Source: Methanimicrococcus sp.
GTDB lineage: Archaea; Halobacteriota; Methanosarcinia; Methanosarcinales; Methanosarcinaceae
DNA length: 6,919 nt
Reading direction: 5' to 3'
Assembly: GCA_009776675.1 (NCBI GenBank)
Contig: WRNK01000061.1
Span: forward strand, 1 to 6,919
Of this stretch, positions 1 to 5,805 are shown in pieces. The stretch's first letter is position 1, and each line of letters opens with the position of its first letter. The translations under genes and the position numbers were made by a program. The notes below the pieces were generated by a model, which had not been told where the DNA came from, made no database searches, and saw nothing but the letters and a program-made list of their open reading frames with translations.

Positions 1-2
1 GC

Positions 3-458
3 TCACGTCTCATTGGAGCGCTTCTTTTAAGAATGAACATCAAAAATCTCTCTTTCAATTTTGATTACGGTTTTTCCGATCCAGCCAATACGGCCATTTC
101 ATATGGTGTGATTCAATCCTTTATTTCCGGCATCTACGCTTATTTAGACAGCACTGCAAAAAAATCGCATTCTTCTTACAAACGCAAGCGTTCCAAAGAA
201 ATTGCGTCGCACATTCAAAATAATGTTTTCATCACACCGGCGTTCATGGAAAAAAAGGTCAATTTAGAATCCGAGGTGTCTGTTTCATTTTGGATCATTC
301 GTTTCTATATCCCTCTGCTTCGCTTTTTATTCAGTAAAAACACACGTTGGGTTTTAAGGCGGTATGTTTGGGTTTACTACATTAAGCATTATTTAAAAAA
401 CCAAATACACAAAAAATTCAAACGAAAGGAAGCACCTGCTCCAAGTGCGGCGCTTTAA
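3..458 (+). CDS. DUF2953 family protein, C-terminal part (5' end beyond window)
   Basis: The reading frame is open to the left edge: before the first in-frame ATG (33) come ten codons reading SRLIGALLLR with no stop, so this is a truncated gene and not a 141-residue protein starting at 33. The visible 151 residues fit the DUF2953 pattern: a strand-like run ending in FDYGFSDPANTAISYG (compare the family's G-DPA-TA--YG signature), then a hydrophobic stretch, then the short INxF/F-E segment (NVFITPAFMEK), a second hydrophobic segment (FWIIRFYIPLLRFLF) and a basic tail. DUF2953 has no established biochemical function. In Bacillus, YtfI carries this domain beside ytfJ/gerW; the equivalent neighbour here would lie left of the window and cannot be seen. 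The protein is probably membrane-associated, judging from the hydrophobic segments. It ends in TAA and is followed by T-runs. Family call fairly sure, function unknown. Confidence 0.72.
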   Translation, partial: SRLIGALLLRMNIKNLSFNFDYGFSDPANTAISYGVIQSFISGIYAYLDSTAKKSHSSYKRKRSKEIASHIQNNVFITPAFMEKKVNLESEVSVSFWIIRFYIPLLRFLFSKNTRWVLRRYVWVYYIKHYLKNQIHKKFKRKEAPAPSAAL

Positions 459-487
459 TTTTACCTTTTTAATCCTCCGGTTAAAAA
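459..487 (+). terminator. Possible terminator after the DUF2953 gene
   Basis: Directly after the stop codon are T4 (459-462) and T5 (466-470) runs. The second run is part of a perfect AT-only inverted repeat, TTTTTAA at 466-472 and TTAAAAA at 481-487, with an 8-nt loop. Archaeal termination relies mainly on U-tracts, so this is a reasonable 3' end separating this gene from the next cluster. The stem alone would be weak. Confidence 0.35.
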
Positions 488-498
488 TGAACGGATAG

Positions 499-538
499 TT
501 TTAATTATTTGAGTTCTTTTTGTTTCATTTTAATAATG
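499..538 (+). promoter_or_regulatory. Candidate TATA boxes for the beta-RFAP synthase/nop5/flpA cluster
   Basis: The 117-bp gap upstream of the cluster has two AT boxes resembling archaeal TATA elements: TTTTAATTA at 499-507 and TTTTAATAAT at 528-537. By the usual 25-bp spacing they predict starts near 530 and near 557. The first would leave a roughly 45-nt leader containing the inverted repeat at 540-560. The second would start transcription inside or at the end of that repeat. I cannot choose between them from sequence alone. Confidence 0.35.
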
Positions 539-539
539 A

Positions 540-560
540 CAATTGAAGTGTTTTCAATTG
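540..560 (+). promoter_or_regulatory. Perfect 8-bp inverted repeat just before the beta-RFAP synthase start
   Basis: CAATTGAA at 540-547 is mirrored by TTCAATTG at 553-560, with a 5-nt spacer. The last base of the repeat (G560) is also the first base of the GAGG that may serve as ribosome-binding site for the ATG at 576. CAATTG is itself a palindrome, so the same region also reads as a 15-bp-spaced direct repeat (CAATTGAAG / CAATTGAGG). It could be an operator for a dimeric regulator or a leader hairpin affecting ribosome access. Function is inferred from position only. Confidence 0.4.
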
Positions 561-575
561 AGGCTTTGTGACATT

Positions 576-1553
576 ATGTTTGAAATAAAAACGCCTTCTC
601 GCATTCACATGACTTTGATTGACATGAACGGCAGTTTTGGACGAATCGACGGAAGTGTCGGTTTAGCTCTTTCTGACGGCGGCGTTTGGATGCGCGCTAA
701 AAAGTCGGATGTTGTTACGGTCACCGAATGGTCTGATGGTTCTGCGCGGGAAACCAAATCCGATTTTGCAGATTATGTTCAAAAAGTTGCTCAATGTATT
801 CTTCCAAAAAACACCGGCATTGAACTTGAATTTTTATCGCCGGCCCGCCAGCATGTTGGTCTCGGCTCCGGCACACAAATTGCTTTGTCTGTTGCAACTG
901 CTGTTAATGATCTTTACTCTTTAGGCAAAAGTGTTCGAGAGTTGGCTCAGTTAACACGACGTGGTGGAACGTCAGGCGTTGGCGTTTTGGCTTTTGAAAG
1001 GGGCGGGTTTATTATGGACGCCGGTCACAAGGCTGAGACAAAAAGCGGTTTTTTGCCGTCTTCCAAAAGTAATGCATCACCGGCCGATTTAATGCTTCGG
1101 ATGGATTTTCCAGATTGGGACGTTGTCGTTGCTCTTCCGCCAGCATGCGGAATCAGCGGAAACGCCGAGAAAAACTTTTTTCAAAAGCATTGCCCGATTC
1201 CCATTGTTGATGTCCAAAAAGTTTCTCACATTATATTAATGCAAATGATTCCATCTCTTGTGGAAAATGAAATTGAAGGATTTGGAAATGCTGTTAATGC
1301 CCTTCAAAAAGTCGGATTTAAAAAATATGAAGTTGACATTCAGCCGGAAAGTGTCAAAGCAACGGCAGCCCTCATGCTCAAAAGCGGTCTTTATGGTGCC
1401 GGTGTCAGTTCATTTGGTCCGGCAGTTTACGGTTTTTCTGAAAATAAAAAACAATCCGAAGAAATTCGATCGATTCTTCTTGAAAAAATGCCCCAAGGAA
1501 GCGATGTTTTAATTACAAAAGCCAATAATACAGGAGCAAAAAAGCATGTCTGA
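576..1553 (+). CDS. Beta-ribofuranosylaminobenzene 5'-phosphate synthase (beta-RFAP synthase)
   Basis: This enzyme makes the first committed step of methanopterin synthesis: it joins a p-aminobenzoate-type aromatic to phosphoribosyl pyrophosphate with loss of CO2 and pyrophosphate, forming the C-glycoside that becomes the core of tetrahydromethanopterin. It is a cytosolic GHMP-kinase-fold protein. Visible signs: the family's opening, KTPSRIHMTLIDMNGSFGRIDGSVGLAL (residues 5-32, shown in part), the GHMP glycine motif PARQHVGLGSGTQIAL (89-104), the RRGGTSGVG segment (128-136) and the C-terminal GAGVSSFGPAVY (274-285). I place the start at the ATG at 576, giving 325 residues, the usual family size. 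The frame is open upstream to TTG codons at 543 and 558, but the extra residues lie in an inverted repeat and do not resemble the family. The TGA stop overlaps the nop5 start by 8 nt, pointing to co-transcription and coupled translation. Confidence 0.92.
   Translation: MFEIKTPSRIHMTLIDMNGSFGRIDGSVGLALSDGGVWMRAKKSDVVTVTEWSDGSARETKSDFADYVQKVAQCILPKNTGIELEFLSPARQHVGLGSGTQIALSVATAVNDLYSLGKSVRELAQLTRRGGTSGVGVLAFERGGFIMDAGHKAETKSGFLPSSKSNASPADLMLRMDFPDWDVVVALPPACGISGNAEKNFFQKHCPIPIVDVQKVSHIILMQMIPSLVENEIEGFGNAVNALQKVGFKKYEVDIQPESVKATAALMLKSGLYGAGVSSFGPAVYGFSENKKQSEEIRSILLEKMPQGSDVLITKANNTGAKKHV
1532..1536 (+). promoter_or_regulatory. Ribosome-binding site of nop5 inside the upstream gene
   Basis: AGGAG lies 9 nt before the ATG at 1546 and inside the last codons of the beta-RFAP synthase gene. 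It is a strong match to the archaeal anti-Shine-Dalgarno and fixes the nop5 start despite the 8-nt overlap. Confidence 0.75.
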
Positions 1554-2592
1554 ACAAGAATCAAAAGCACAATTTTCATCTTGGTTTGCCGAAATTTCAT
1601 GGGATGCAGAGTCCGGTTTTTTTGTAACTTCTGTTTCGCCATCTGCCTCCTTATCTACCTCCTCATCTGTTTCATCATCTGCTTCATCATCCCCTTTATC
1701 CTCTGATTTTTTAGATCGATATCTTTCCTTTACAGCAGATTCAAAAGCCGCCGCCTCAAACGGGCGATCAATTGCTGCTTTAAAATCCGTTTTCCAATCC
1801 GAAAAACCGGATTACCGAATGCTTGCTGTTTTGAAAAATATTGTTTCTTCCGATGCCGAATATGTTTCCCTTCTTCGGGAACTTTCCATTCGAGCGGTTC
1901 GAAAACAATTATCTGAGTCTTTAACGGAAGATAAAAAAATCATTCAGGCGGTTGAAGCGTTAGATGATTTGAATGAGACCATTAATCATTTGACAGAACG
2001 GTTAACGGAATGGTATGGTTTTTATTATCCGGAATTAAACTTGCCGGGGGAGGCTTTTGTACAGTTTGTGTCCGAAACGCCGGAGAAGGTTTCAGCTTCG
2101 GAAATGGGTGCACCGCTGACAAAAGAAGATTCTGTTCTTCTTCAAGCATTTGCCGGTGACATTTCCGCTCTTTATAAGAGAAAAACAGCCGTCGAATCTT
2201 TTATTTCACTCAAAATGAACCAAACGGCTCCGAATTTATCACAAATTGCCGGCGTTGTTTTAGGAGCGCGTCTTCTCAGCATGGCCGGCGGCCTTAAAAA
2301 TTTAGCGTCCATGCCGTCGGGAAGTATCCAAGTCATGGGTGCCGCAAAAGCAATGATAAAACATCTGCGTGCCAATGCACCGTCCCCGAAGCATGGTATT
2401 ATTTTCAGCCATCCGATTTTAAACACAGCACCTCTTCGAGTCAGAGGCAAAATCGCGCGTGCTTTTTCAGCTTCAATCAGTTTGGCTGCACGGACAGATT
2501 GTTATTCTCAAACACAACGTCCTGAAATTGAAATCGAATTGATCAAAAAAGTGAATCGAATCAAACAAAACGATCAAAAGGCGGTGAATTGA
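1546..2592 (+). CDS. nop5: C/D-box RNP scaffold protein Nop5 (Nop56/58 family) with serine-rich N-terminal tract
   Basis: Nop5 is the scaffold of archaeal C/D-box sRNPs: its N-terminal domain holds fibrillarin, a long coiled coil dimerises, and the C-terminal Nop domain grips the L7Ae-bound guide RNA. In this 348-residue protein the N-terminus begins with a WF-containing strand (SSWFAEISW, 11-19). The coiled-coil region is well conserved, with DKKIIQAVEALDDLNETINHL (129-149, shown in part) and LTEWYGFYYPEL (153-164). The Nop domain has GVVLGARLLSMAGGL (236-250) and SPKHGIIFSHP (280-290), the classic RNA-binding core. Odd feature: residues 29-53 have 16 serines in 25 positions, sitting where related proteins have the second strand of the fibrillarin-binding domain. 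Apart from this tract the frame is intact. It overlaps the upstream gene by 8 nt and flpA by 1 nt. Eukaryotic-style Lys-rich tail is absent. Confidence 0.94.
   Translation: MSEQESKAQFSSWFAEISWDAESGFFVTSVSPSASLSTSSSVSSSASSSPLSSDFLDRYLSFTADSKAAASNGRSIAALKSVFQSEKPDYRMLAVLKNIVSSDAEYVSLLRELSIRAVRKQLSESLTEDKKIIQAVEALDDLNETINHLTERLTEWYGFYYPELNLPGEAFVQFVSETPEKVSASEMGAPLTKEDSVLLQAFAGDISALYKRKTAVESFISLKMNQTAPNLSQIAGVVLGARLLSMAGGLKNLASMPSGSIQVMGAAKAMIKHLRANAPSPKHGIIFSHPILNTAPLRVRGKIARAFSASISLAARTDCYSQTQRPEIEIELIKKVNRIKQNDQKAVN
1630..1704 (+). repeat. Low-complexity TCN (serine) codon tract within nop5
   Basis: This stretch is mostly TCA, TCT and TCC triplets with scattered GCT/GCC, GTT, TTA and CCT codons. 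It encodes residues 29-53 of Nop5, of which 16 are serine. The pattern looks like triplet expansion followed by point change. It preserves the reading frame. The rest of the gene does not share this composition. Confidence 0.8.
2583..2587 (+). promoter_or_regulatory. Ribosome-binding site of flpA
   Basis: GGTGA lies 4 nt before the ATG at 2592 and within the final codons of nop5. This supports the ATG at 2592 over the TTG immediately before it (2589), and fits translational coupling, because the nop5 stop TGA (2590-2592) shares its last base with this ATG. Confidence 0.65.
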
Positions 2593-3296
2593 TGTCTTCA
2601 TTTTTGAAACCCTATTCTGACGGCGTTTATGAAGGGAACATGAAGGGAAAATTCCAGCTTTACACCAAAAATGCTTCTCCCGGATTATGTGTTTATGGTG
2701 AAAAAATCATTTCAGACGACGACGGTGTTGAATACCGTTCTTGGGATCCAAAGCGCAGCAAGCTTGGCGCGCTTTATCAAAAGCGTATTGCGATTCCGCT
2801 GAACTCGGATTCACGCGTTCTTTACCTCGGGGCAGCTTCAGGAACAACCGTTAGTCATGTTTCAGACATTTTGTCTGAAAAAAACGGCGTTGTTTACGCG
2901 GTTGAATTTTCAGAGCGCCCGATGAGAGATTTGGTCATGCTTTCAGAAAAGCGCCAAAACATCATTCCGATTTTTTCAGACGCATCCCGCCCGGAATTCT
3001 ATTTCCCGATTGTTGAACCGGTTGATGTTCTTTTTCAAGATGTTGCCCAAGCAAATCAATCCGAAATTGCCTGCAAAAACGCCGCTTATTTCTTAAAAGA
3101 CGGCGGTCATTTAATTTTATCTATCAAAGCACGCAGTGTTGATGTGGTTAAAAATCCCAAAAAAGTGTTCGGCGACGAAATTAAAAAATTAGAGAAAAAT
3201 TCTGATGCCTCTTTCAAAATCTTGAAAACAGTCGATTTGGCGCCGTTTCACACCGATCATATGGGCGTGATCGCGGTTAAAAACAATCCGAAGTAA
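2592..3296 (+). CDS. flpA: Fibrillarin-like rRNA/tRNA 2'-O-methyltransferase
   Basis: Fibrillarin is the SAM-dependent methyltransferase of C/D-box sRNPs; guided by the sRNA, it methylates ribose 2'-OH groups on rRNA and tRNA. The 234-residue protein has the archaeal length. The N-terminal region has the conserved YGEKII and EYRSWDPKRSKLGA segments (35-40 and 48-60). SAM motif I is LYLGAASGTTVSHVSDI (77-93), followed by the acidic strand end VYAVEFSERPMRDL (101-114) and motif IV VDVLFQDVAQ (144-153) with Asp150. SIKARS (177-182) and the PFHTDHM loop (218-224) supply the Lys and His expected at the active site. It follows nop5 with a 1-nt stop/start overlap, which fits equal production of two proteins that form a 1:1 complex. 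I start it at the ATG at 2592; the preceding in-frame TTG would add only one residue. Identification is firm. Confidence 0.95.
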   Translation: MSSFLKPYSDGVYEGNMKGKFQLYTKNASPGLCVYGEKIISDDDGVEYRSWDPKRSKLGALYQKRIAIPLNSDSRVLYLGAASGTTVSHVSDILSEKNGVVYAVEFSERPMRDLVMLSEKRQNIIPIFSDASRPEFYFPIVEPVDVLFQDVAQANQSEIACKNAAYFLKDGGHLILSIKARSVDVVKNPKKVFGDEIKKLEKNSDASFKILKTVDLAPFHTDHMGVIAVKNNPK

Positions 3297-3301
3297 AACC
3301 G

Positions 3302-3337
3302 TTTTAATACTTGTTTTCAATGCCTTACTTTATTTTT
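3302..3337 (+). terminator. Oligo-T terminator region after flpA
   Basis: Within 45 bp of the flpA stop are three T-runs: 3302-3305, 3314-3317 and 3333-3337. Spaced U-tracts of this kind are typical archaeal 3' ends. No convincing hairpin precedes them. Confidence 0.4.
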
Positions 3338-3371
3338 AAAAATAGAACGCAAAATGTGATTGTGTTTATTT

Positions 3372-3447
3372 AAAAAGTAAATTAAAAAAGTAAATTAAAA
3401 GAATAAATTAGAAAAATAAATTAAAGAATAAATTAGAAAAGTAAAAA
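3372..3447. repeat. 13-bp A-rich tandem repeat array, probably U-tract terminator of the minus-strand gene
   Basis: Six degenerate units of about AAAARTAAATTA follow one another. The TAAATT core starts at 3378, 3391, 3404, 3417 and 3429, with a diverged sixth copy at 3442, giving periods of 13, 13, 13, 12 and 13. The array begins 10 bp past the stop of the minus-strand Zn-ribbon gene. Transcribed in that direction each unit reads as a run of four to six U, so the array would act as a series of archaeal U-tract terminators. The repeat is seen directly; the terminator role is inferred. Confidence 0.6.
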
Positions 3448-3456
3448 AAGACAAAA

Positions 3457-3912
3457 TTATTTCTTTTTCTTATTTTTTGATGTTTTGTTGGATTTCTGAA
3501 GCATCATCGGCAAATCAATTGCATATTGTCCTTCTTCTTTAATTCCGACAACAATTTCTTCTTTTTGCAAGATGGATCCGAGGTTTAATTCATAAGATCC
3601 TGCGTCTAAAATTCGAATTGAATCAACTCTGTCCGGATTCAAGTCTTTTTTATTGACATCTGCCGAATCCAAAGCTTTGTCAATGTTTTCTAAAACATCG
3701 TTCATTGCTTGGGTGTTTTCATCTTGTTTTTTCATCAGGATTTCGATTTCATGCTCTATCAGGTCATTATCTTGTTCAAGTTCTCCGGATGAATTCATTT
3801 CTTCATTTTTTACATAAAGAAACTTATTCCATTTGCATTCAGGACAGCCTGTCAGTATAACAGAATCACCATCGCTAAATACGGAACCGCATTTTGTACA
3901 TCTGTGAGGCAT
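3457..3912 (-). CDS. Zn-ribbon protein, OapC/ArvC-like (COG3364/DUF2072 type)
   Basis: This is a 151-residue soluble protein. The N-terminal zinc ribbon has two knuckles, C5-x2-C8 (RCTKCGSVF) and C23-x2-C26 (GCPECKWNKF). A polar, Asp/Glu-rich, probably helical linker follows (about 36-95). The C-terminal module is conserved in the family: VDSIRILDAGSYELNLGSIL (96-115), then EEIVVGIKEEGQYAIDLP (118-135). The tail is lysine-rich (140-151). This layout matches the widespread archaeal Zn-ribbon family that includes OapC, encoded with the small GTPase OapA near a Haloferax origin and renamed ArvC in work on vesicle formation. I assign the family from remembered pattern, not by search, and no GTPase gene is visible here. 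The start ATG has GGTG 7 nt upstream (3920-3923 on the complement). It is transcribed alone, convergent with flpA. Molecular function is unknown. Confidence 0.75.
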   Translation of the reverse strand: MPHRCTKCGSVFSDGDSVILTGCPECKWNKFLYVKNEEMNSSGELEQDNDLIEHEIEILMKKQDENTQAMNDVLENIDKALDSADVNKKDLNPDRVDSIRILDAGSYELNLGSILQKEEIVVGIKEEGQYAIDLPMMLQKSNKTSKNKKKK

Positions 3913-3970
3913 GAATTTACACCGTTATGAAAAAAATTTATTTTTTATTGAGTAGAACAATCATTTAACG

Positions 3971-3980
3971 TATTTAAATA
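3971..3980 (-). promoter_or_regulatory. Candidate TATA box for the Zn-ribbon gene
   Basis: The palindrome TATTTAAATA, within a longer AT run, lies about 60 bp before the minus-strand ATG at 3912. It would place the start of transcription near 3950 and leave a leader of roughly 40 nt. Being palindromic, direction comes only from the adjacent gene. Confidence 0.4.
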
Positions 3981-4041
3981 TTTATTTTCTAATAGGAAGC
4001 CTGCCAAAGAATCCGCCATTTTTGCAGTTTTAGGGATGAAG

Positions 4042-4049
4042 TTTATATA
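4042..4049 (+). promoter_or_regulatory. Box A (TATA) promoter of the initiator tRNA gene
   Basis: TTTATATA is an exact match to the classic methanogen stable-RNA box A. It predicts a start near 4068, about 50 nt before the mature tRNA, so a 5' leader would be removed by RNase P. The leader sequence ends in a T-rich run (4099-4115) that could cause some early termination. There is no competing gene on this strand that it could serve. Confidence 0.6.
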
Positions 4050-4117
4050 TGAGCGGTGTATTCTACGCAACTACAATCCTATTCTTTAGGCTTGAATTCA
4101 TTTTTTGTTTTTATTAA

Positions 4118-4192
4118 AGCGAGGTAGGGTAGCCAGGAGATCCCGACGGGCTCATAACCCGTAGACCGATAGTTCGAATCTATCCCTCGCTA
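4118..4192 (+). tRNA. Initiator tRNA-Met (anticodon CAT)
   Basis: A complete 75-nt cloverleaf without intron. The acceptor stem AGCGAGG (4118-4124) pairs fully with CCTCGCT (4185-4191), and the discriminator is A4192; CCA is not encoded. The D arm has G10-C25, G11-C24 and G12-C23, with a T-T mismatch at 13-22 and GG at 4136-4137 in the loop. The anticodon stem ACGGG/CCCGT encloses CTCATAA with CAT at 4153-4155. The variable loop is 5 nt, and the T arm GATAG/CTATC has loop TTCGAAT. Two features mark it as the initiator and not elongator or Ile2 tRNA: the A1-T72 pair used by archaeal initiators, and three consecutive G-C pairs at the base of the anticodon stem. It stands alone between the Zn-ribbon gene and trpS. 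Confidence 0.95.
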
Positions 4193-4209
4193 TTTTTATT
4201 TTTGTTTTT
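4193..4209 (+). terminator. Oligo-T terminator of the tRNA gene
   Basis: Three T5 runs (4193-4197, 4199-4203, 4205-4209) separated by single purines begin directly after the discriminator base. This is the usual form of archaeal tRNA gene terminators and leaves almost no 3' trailer. The rest of the gap to trpS (to 4364) is AT-rich with no feature I can identify beyond weak TATA-like runs such as 4300-4308. Confidence 0.6.
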
Positions 4210-4364
4210 ATCATTTTACATTTTTGATTTATTTCACAATATTTCAAGAATAAATACAATTTTTTTCTTTGTTGCAATAAACTTTTGTCTAAAACAGAAA
4301 TAAATAAAAAGAAGAATTGAGTTTTCCATCCATCAAATGTTTGAATTTTATTATGTGATTTTTC

Positions 4365-5699
4365 ATGACACAAAAATTAGACCCATGGAAGTCTTCTGAA
4401 ATCAGTGACTATTCAAAACTCTTTAATGAATTTGGCATTTCGCCGTTTACAGACATGGTCGATGAGATCCCCAATCCGCATAAGTACATGACGCGCGGCA
4501 TAATTTTTGGTCATCGCGGTTTTGAAATGATTGCAAAAGCCATTTCGGATAAAGAGCCGTTTGTTGTTTTGGACGGTTTCATGCCGACCGGAAAAGCGCA
4601 TTTTGGTCACAAAATGGTGATGGATCAAATTATTTGGTATCAGCAAAACGGCGGAATTGCCGTTGTCGGAATCGCCGACAAAGAAGCACACGCTGTTCGC
4701 GGATACACTTGGGAAGAGTGCAAAAGAATCGGTGTTGAAGAATATTTGATCAGCTTGATTGCCCTTGGTTTGCAGCCCGAAAAAACGCGTTTGTATTTCC
4801 AATCCGAATTTCAAGCTGTGAAAGATTTGGCTTTTGAGCTCGGAACCAAAGTCAACTTTTCAGAAATGTCTGCAATATACGGATTTTCCGGCGAAACACA
4901 TTTGGCGCATATGGTAAGTACCGTGACGCAAGGTGCTGACATCCTTCACTCTCAATTAAAAGAATTTGAAGGTCCGATTCCCATTGTTGTTCCGGTGGGC
5001 GCCGATCAGGATCCGCATATTCGCCTGACACGAGATATTGCTTCTAAAATGAATATGTTCTTGGTTGAACAGCGCCAAGACGCCAAATCCGGTCACAAAT
5101 ATTGGAGTGTTCGCGGTAAAAACGCGCCGGAAACGTCCTTTAAAGAAATTGACCAAAAAATAAAATCGCGATTCAGCAAAATATCAACCAAAATTTCTAA
5201 GGAACATATGGACATTTTTGGAACTATTTCCAAAGAAGATTTAGATTACATTGTTCGGGAAGTTGAACTCGACAACGGTGGATTTGCATTCATGCTGCCG
5301 GCTTCTACTTATCACAGATTCATGACGGGTCTCACCGGCGGAAAAATGTCCAGCAGCATTCCCGACAGCAATATTGCATTATCGGAAGACCCGAAATCCG
5401 CCGTTAAAAAAATTATGAAAGCCAAGACAGGCGGCAAAGCAACTGTTGAGGAGCAAAAAGAACTTGGCGGCGATCCGAGCAGGTGTTCTGTTTATGAATT
5501 CTGTTTATTTCACTTAATGGACGATGACGCCGAATTGCTCCAAATGGAAAAAGAATGCCGCAGCGGTCAGATTTTATGCGGCGCCTGCAAAAAAAGAGCG
5601 GCTGAAAAGTTAGAAGCATTTTTAATTGATTTATCTCAAAAAAGAGAAGACGCTTATGCCAAACTGCCGATGTTTGGAATCAACTACCAAAAGAAATAA
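4365..5699 (+). CDS. trpS: Tryptophanyl-tRNA synthetase
   Basis: This class I synthetase activates tryptophan with ATP and charges tRNA-Trp in the cytosol. The 444-residue length and sequence are of the archaeal/eukaryotic TrpRS type, not the shorter bacterial one. The N-terminal segment has [19 protein letters not shown] (28-46), a TrpRS hallmark. The HIGH-equivalent is PTGKAHFGH (74-82), in the Rossmann fold. [20 protein letters not shown] (207-226) is the second half of the active site, and the KMSKS-equivalent is GGKMSSSIP (325-333). The C-terminal part contains [17 protein letters not shown] (404-420), part of the anticodon-recognition helical domain. The ATG at 4365 is preceded by GTGA at 4355-4358, 6 nt away, and the N-terminal residues match the family, so the start is secure. 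It is separated from the tRNA terminator by about 155 bp, so it likely has its own promoter. Ends in TAA. Confidence 0.96.
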   Translation: MTQKLDPWKSSEISDYSKLFNEFGISPFTDMVDEIPNPHKYMTRGIIFGHRGFEMIAKAISDKEPFVVLDGFMPTGKAHFGHKMVMDQIIWYQQNGGIAVVGIADKEAHAVRGYTWEECKRIGVEEYLISLIALGLQPEKTRLYFQSEFQAVKDLAFELGTKVNFSEMSAIYGFSGETHLAHMVSTVTQGADILHSQLKEFEGPIPIVVPVGADQDPHIRLTRDIASKMNMFLVEQRQDAKSGHKYWSVRGKNAPETSFKEIDQKIKSRFSKISTKISKEHMDIFGTISKEDLDYIVREVELDNGGFAFMLPASTYHRFMTGLTGGKMSSSIPDSNIALSEDPKSAVKKIMKAKTGGKATVEEQKELGGDPSRCSVYEFCLFHLMDDDAELLQMEKECRSGQILCGACKKRAAEKLEAFLIDLSQKREDAYAKLPMFGINYQKK

Positions 5700-5731
5700 A
5701 ACAAAGGCAAAATAACACAAGGACATATTAT

Positions 5732-5759
5732 AGACAATATAAAGACAATAAAGACAAAA
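5732..5759 (+). repeat. Short AGACAATA repeats between trpS and pheS
   Basis: AGACAATA occurs at 5732-5739 and 5743-5750, with a variant AGACAAAA at 5752-5759 (spacings 11 and 9). They lie in the 113-bp A-rich gap upstream of pheS. A TATA-like CATATTATAG at 5724-5732 and a TTTTTATTTAAA at 5772-5783 flank them, so this gap may hold the pheS promoter. The repeats are few and AT-rich; chance remains plausible. Confidence 0.35.
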
Positions 5760-5801
5760 TAGAGAACGCGCTTTTTATTTAAAAAAACGTGTTTGAGATT
5801 T

Positions 5802-5805
5802 GGTG
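5802..5805 (+). promoter_or_regulatory. Ribosome-binding site of pheS
   Basis: GGTG lies 7 nt before the ATG at 5813, the same motif and spacing as seen before the Zn-ribbon gene, and supports that ATG as the start. Confidence 0.55.

Noticed and set aside
543..575. Extended N-terminus of beta-RFAP synthase from TTG at 543
   Set aside because: The ten or so extra residues do not resemble the family, the region forms an inverted repeat, and the ATG at 576 gives the expected N-terminus.
3372..3447. CRISPR-like array
   Set aside because: The 13-bp period is a simple A-rich tandem repeat without distinct spacers.
4001..4027. Imperfect inverted repeat CTGC(C)AAA ... TTTGCAG between the divergent promoters
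   Set aside because: Stem of 7 bp with a bulge and a long loop; too weak to call a regulatory site or RNA.
3297..4364. C/D-box or other guide sRNA near the Nop5/fibrillarin genes
   Set aside because: I looked for paired RUGAUGA and CUGA boxes in the intergenic stretches and found only near misses such as GGATGAAG at 4034-4041, with no partner box.
4152..4373. 73-codon open frame on the minus strand between the tRNA and trpS
   Set aside because: It runs into the tRNA anticodon and T arms and overlaps the trpS start; the product is low-complexity and resembles nothing I know.
4413..5619. Three minus-strand open frames within trpS
   Set aside because: They lie wholly within a conserved synthetase gene and have no recognisable motifs or ribosome-binding sites.
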